DNA of 64,000 bases from Hydrogenoanaerobacterium saccharovorans (lineage in GTDB: Bacteria; Bacillota; Clostridia; Oscillospirales; Ruminococcaceae). Position 1 is the first letter of the stretch. The number at the start of each line of letters is the position of its first letter. A model generated the notes under the pieces. That model was not told the DNA's origin. It saw nothing but the letters and a program-made list of their open reading frames with translations, and did no database searches. A program made the position numbers and the translations under genes. Of this stretch, positions 62,336 to 64,000 are shown piece after piece. The stretch covers positions 380,420 to 444,419 of the forward strand of contig NZ_RKRD01000002.1 in NCBI RefSeq assembly GCF_003814745.1, given 5' to 3'.

Positions 62336-62755
62336 TTAAGTACGAACAAAGCCTTTGTATCTTGTGCCTTGAAAGGTTAGTCTGCCTGTATCGCCTTCTG
62401 CAAGCATACCATATTCATGGGGCTCCACCAAAAATTCCATGCGGTCTCCGCTTTCTACCTCAAAGGTTACAAAATAACGAGTAGACGAGGTAGTATGGTT
62501 CATAGCCATATTATTGTGGCTGTTGTGCCGACGCACTGATGTATCGGTGCGCTTGCCGGTAATTTTTGCATCCACAGTCAAAACGGGAGATGCATTGTTT
62601 TTGCTCCACTGAATTATACCTTTGACCACATTTATGATAATCATAACAATTACCACTATAAAAACAATGGTGACAAGTACAGGAATAATAGAGAACAGAA
62701 AAGATGGCCCCATGAACGGGCTACCGAAGCCTCCGTCAAAAGGATTACCAAACAT
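62336..62755 (-). CDS. DUF2500 membrane protein
   Basis: The 139-residue protein has a Gly/Phe-rich start, one long membrane segment (about 19-47) and a beta-rich DUF2500 domain (SPVLTVDAKITGKRTDTSVRR, then TRYFVTFEVESGDRMEF). Its function is not known. The start at 62755 follows AGAAAGGAG; an in-frame start at 62809 lies inside metA. It is 13 bases past metA and probably co-transcribed. Confidence 0.85.
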   Translation of the reverse strand: MFGNPFDGGFGSPFMGPSFLFSIIPVLVTIVFIVVIVMIIINVVKGIIQWSKNNASPVLTVDAKITGKRTDTSVRRHNSHNNMAMNHTTSSTRYFVTFEVESGDRMEFLVEPHEYGMLAEGDTGRLTFQGTRYKGFVRT

Positions 62756-62768
62756 AATGATCTCCTTT

Positions 62769-63683
62769 CTAAAGCTGACCCAAGTCAAACGGTGTTGATT
62801 GGTAAACAAAATAGTTCAGCCAGTTGCTGTATAATAAGTGTGCGTGGCTGCGCCACTGGTAAGGAGCCGTACGGGAGGGGTCATCATCGGGGAAGTAATT
62901 TACCGGAACGTCGATGGCTAACCCCTTGTCAATATCGCGTGTATATTCCCTTTGCAAAGTATCTCGGTCATATTCCGAATGCCCCGTTACGAAAATCTGC
63001 CGATTATCGCGGCTTGCAATCAGATAGGGACCTGCGACATCAGAATAAGAAAGCAGCTCCAAACGCGGCTCAGAAGTGATGTCCTCTTGAGAGATACCGG
63101 TATGGCGCGAGTGAGGTGCAACAAACACTTCGTCAAAACCGCGCATCAACAGGTGCTTGGGGCAGATATTGTGATGATGGAAAATACCAAACATCTTAGA
63201 TTCGAGAGGATGCTTGTTGATGCCGTAATGATAGTACAAGCCTGCCTGTGCGCCCCAGCAGATGTGAAACGTAGAGTACACATTTGTTTTGCTCCACTGC
63301 ATAATATCGCAGAGTTCGGGCCAGTAATCCACTTCTTCGAACCGCATTTGTTCAACAGGCGCGCCTGTAATGATAAGGCCGTCAAATCGCTGATCCTTTA
63401 TATCATCAAATGTCTTATAGAACTTTAGCAGATGCTCGGTTGGTGTATTTTTGGATGCATGGGTTGCTGTCAGCAGCAGTTCCACATCCACCTGGAGCGG
63501 AGAGTTACTCAATAAGCGCAGCAGCTGCGTTTCAGTTTCAATTTTTTTCGGCATCAGATTGAGTATTGCGATACGCAACGGGCGGATATCCTGATGCACT
63601 GCTCGCGCCTCATTCATTACAAAGATATTCTCCTGCTCCAGAATCCTGCTGGCAGGGAGAGAATCGGGAATATTAATCGGCAT
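62769..63683 (-). CDS. metA: Homoserine O-acetyltransferase (MetA fold)
   Basis: The 304-residue enzyme activates homoserine for methionine synthesis. The catalytic set is Cys142 in [10 protein letters not shown], His235 and Glu237 in VTGHSEYD. Residue 111, which sets acyl-donor choice, is Glu in ITGAPVE; Gly is found there in succinyl-CoA users such as E. coli. So this MetA should use acetyl-CoA despite its usual succinyltransferase name. The start follows AAGGAG. No SAM riboswitch is seen in the short leader. Confidence 0.93.
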   Translation of the reverse strand: MPINIPDSLPASRILEQENIFVMNEARAVHQDIRPLRIAILNLMPKKIETETQLLRLLSNSPLQVDVELLLTATHASKNTPTEHLLKFYKTFDDIKDQRFDGLIITGAPVEQMRFEEVDYWPELCDIMQWSKTNVYSTFHICWGAQAGLYYHYGINKHPLESKMFGIFHHHNICPKHLLMRGFDEVFVAPHSRHTGISQEDITSEPRLELLSYSDVAGPYLIASRDNRQIFVTGHSEYDRDTLQREYTRDIDKGLAIDVPVNYFPDDDPSRTAPYQWRSHAHLLYSNWLNYFVYQSTPFDLGQL

Positions 63684-63731
63684 ATCGGCGCTCCTTACTA
63701 TATAATATAGAGTCTTGTTAAAACTACTCTT

Positions 63732-63760
63732 ATTATAATGGGCGTACCACGGCAATTCAA
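63732..63760 (-). promoter_or_regulatory. Promoter of metA-DUF2500
   Basis: On the minus strand TTGAAT (63760-63755), 17 bases, TATAAT (63737-63732). The leader is only about 40 bases. Confidence 0.7.
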
Positions 63761-63808
63761 TAGAAAAAGCAGGCTTTAAAAAATGTCAAAAGAAAATGCA
63801 AAAAAGTG

Positions 63809-63837
63809 TTGACAAACCCCAGGGGCTATGGTAATAT
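63809..63837 (+). promoter_or_regulatory. Strong promoter P1 (rrn-like)
   Basis: TTGACA (63809-63814), 17 bases, TAATAT (63832-63837). The same architecture and the CTATGG / TTATGG end of the spacer recur at P2. Confidence 0.7.
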
Positions 63838-63914
63838 AATAAAGCTGTCAGCGAGGGCAGGAACAAAAGAACGGCTCTGTGAGCGGGTTTGCGAACCGAG
63901 AGGTTAAAAAACAG

Positions 63915-63943
63915 TTGACAAACGTTCTGGATTATGGTAAGAT
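63915..63943 (+). promoter_or_regulatory. Strong promoter P2 (rrn-like)
   Basis: TTGACA (63915-63920), 17 bases, TAAGAT (63938-63943), 106 bases after P1. A third -35-like TTGAAA (63990-63995) follows at the window edge. Confidence 0.7.
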
Positions 63944-64000
63944 AAAGTTCCTGTCAAAAAGGCAGAGCGTCGAAAGCGAAAGAAAAAAGTTGAAAAAACT

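Noticed and set aside
63684..63731. SAM riboswitch before metA
   Set aside because: The promoter leaves a leader of about 40 bases, too short for any SAM aptamer.
1..64000. CRISPR arrays, insertion sequences, prophage or tRNA genes
   Set aside because: No regularly spaced repeats, transposase or phage genes, or cloverleaf-like stretches were seen in any intergenic region.

Overview
The window reads as chromosomal core DNA of an anaerobic, spore-forming member of the Clostridia, most likely an Oscillospirales/Ruminococcaceae-type organism. This is inferred from a clostridial gene mix: SipL rather than SpoVID, meso-diaminopimelate dehydrogenase, a biotin-dependent carboxyltransferase set and an ECF folate transporter. 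Sporulation genes are spread through it: gerW, a dacF/dacB-type carboxypeptidase, spoVM, sipL, spoIVA and spoIIAA-AB-sigF. I see no phage, insertion sequence, CRISPR array, tRNA or rRNA gene. The right edge carries tandem strong promoters of the kind found in front of rRNA operons.

Layout. 0.1-8.3 kb: a surface protein, ddh, yceD-rpmF, then DUF512 radical SAM-der-plsY-gpsA. 8.3-10.3 kb: a padR-DUF1700-DUF4097 envelope-stress-type operon on the minus strand, with a palindrome over its promoter. 10.4-16.8 kb: rpmB, a site-2 protease, scpA-scpB, DUF2953, gerW, D-Ala-D-Ala carboxypeptidase and rluB. 17.0-20.4 kb: a three-gene biotin carboxyltransferase operon. 20.6-22.5 kb: a DUF4349 lipoprotein, then DUF3343-yedF (selenium/sulfur) on the minus strand. 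22.8-36.7 kb: a long housekeeping run, yicC-(OadB-motif microprotein)-remA-gmk-rpoZ-priA-def-fmt-Zn peptidase-rsmB-rlmN-prpC-prkC-rsgA-thiN. It parallels the Bacillus priA-to-spoVM order but lacks rpe. 37.0-40.4 kb: a small Cys/Arg membrane protein, the 26-residue spoVM, sipL and spoIVA, i.e. the proteins that build the base of the spore coat.

40.5-52.2 kb (minus strand): a nucleoside salvage locus. It holds a DeoR regulator, a BMP-type nucleoside ABC importer, two nucleoside phosphorylases, an MtaD-like deaminase, a class II aldolase, an MtnA-family isomerase and an MFS transporter. Together these could take imported 5'-deoxyadenosine, methylthioadenosine or ordinary nucleosides to a free base, dihydroxyacetone phosphate and an aldehyde. 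This is the most interesting system in the window.

52.4-58.3 kb: valS-folC and the spoIIA operon. 58.3-60.4 kb: glucokinase with an orphan sugar-binding lipoprotein. 60.5-62.3 kb: folT under a tetrahydrofolate riboswitch, and a polysaccharide deacetylase. 62.3-64.0 kb: DUF2500, a homoserine O-acetyltransferase, then the rrn-like promoters.

All functional calls are from reading sequence and recalled family knowledge; no database search was run.
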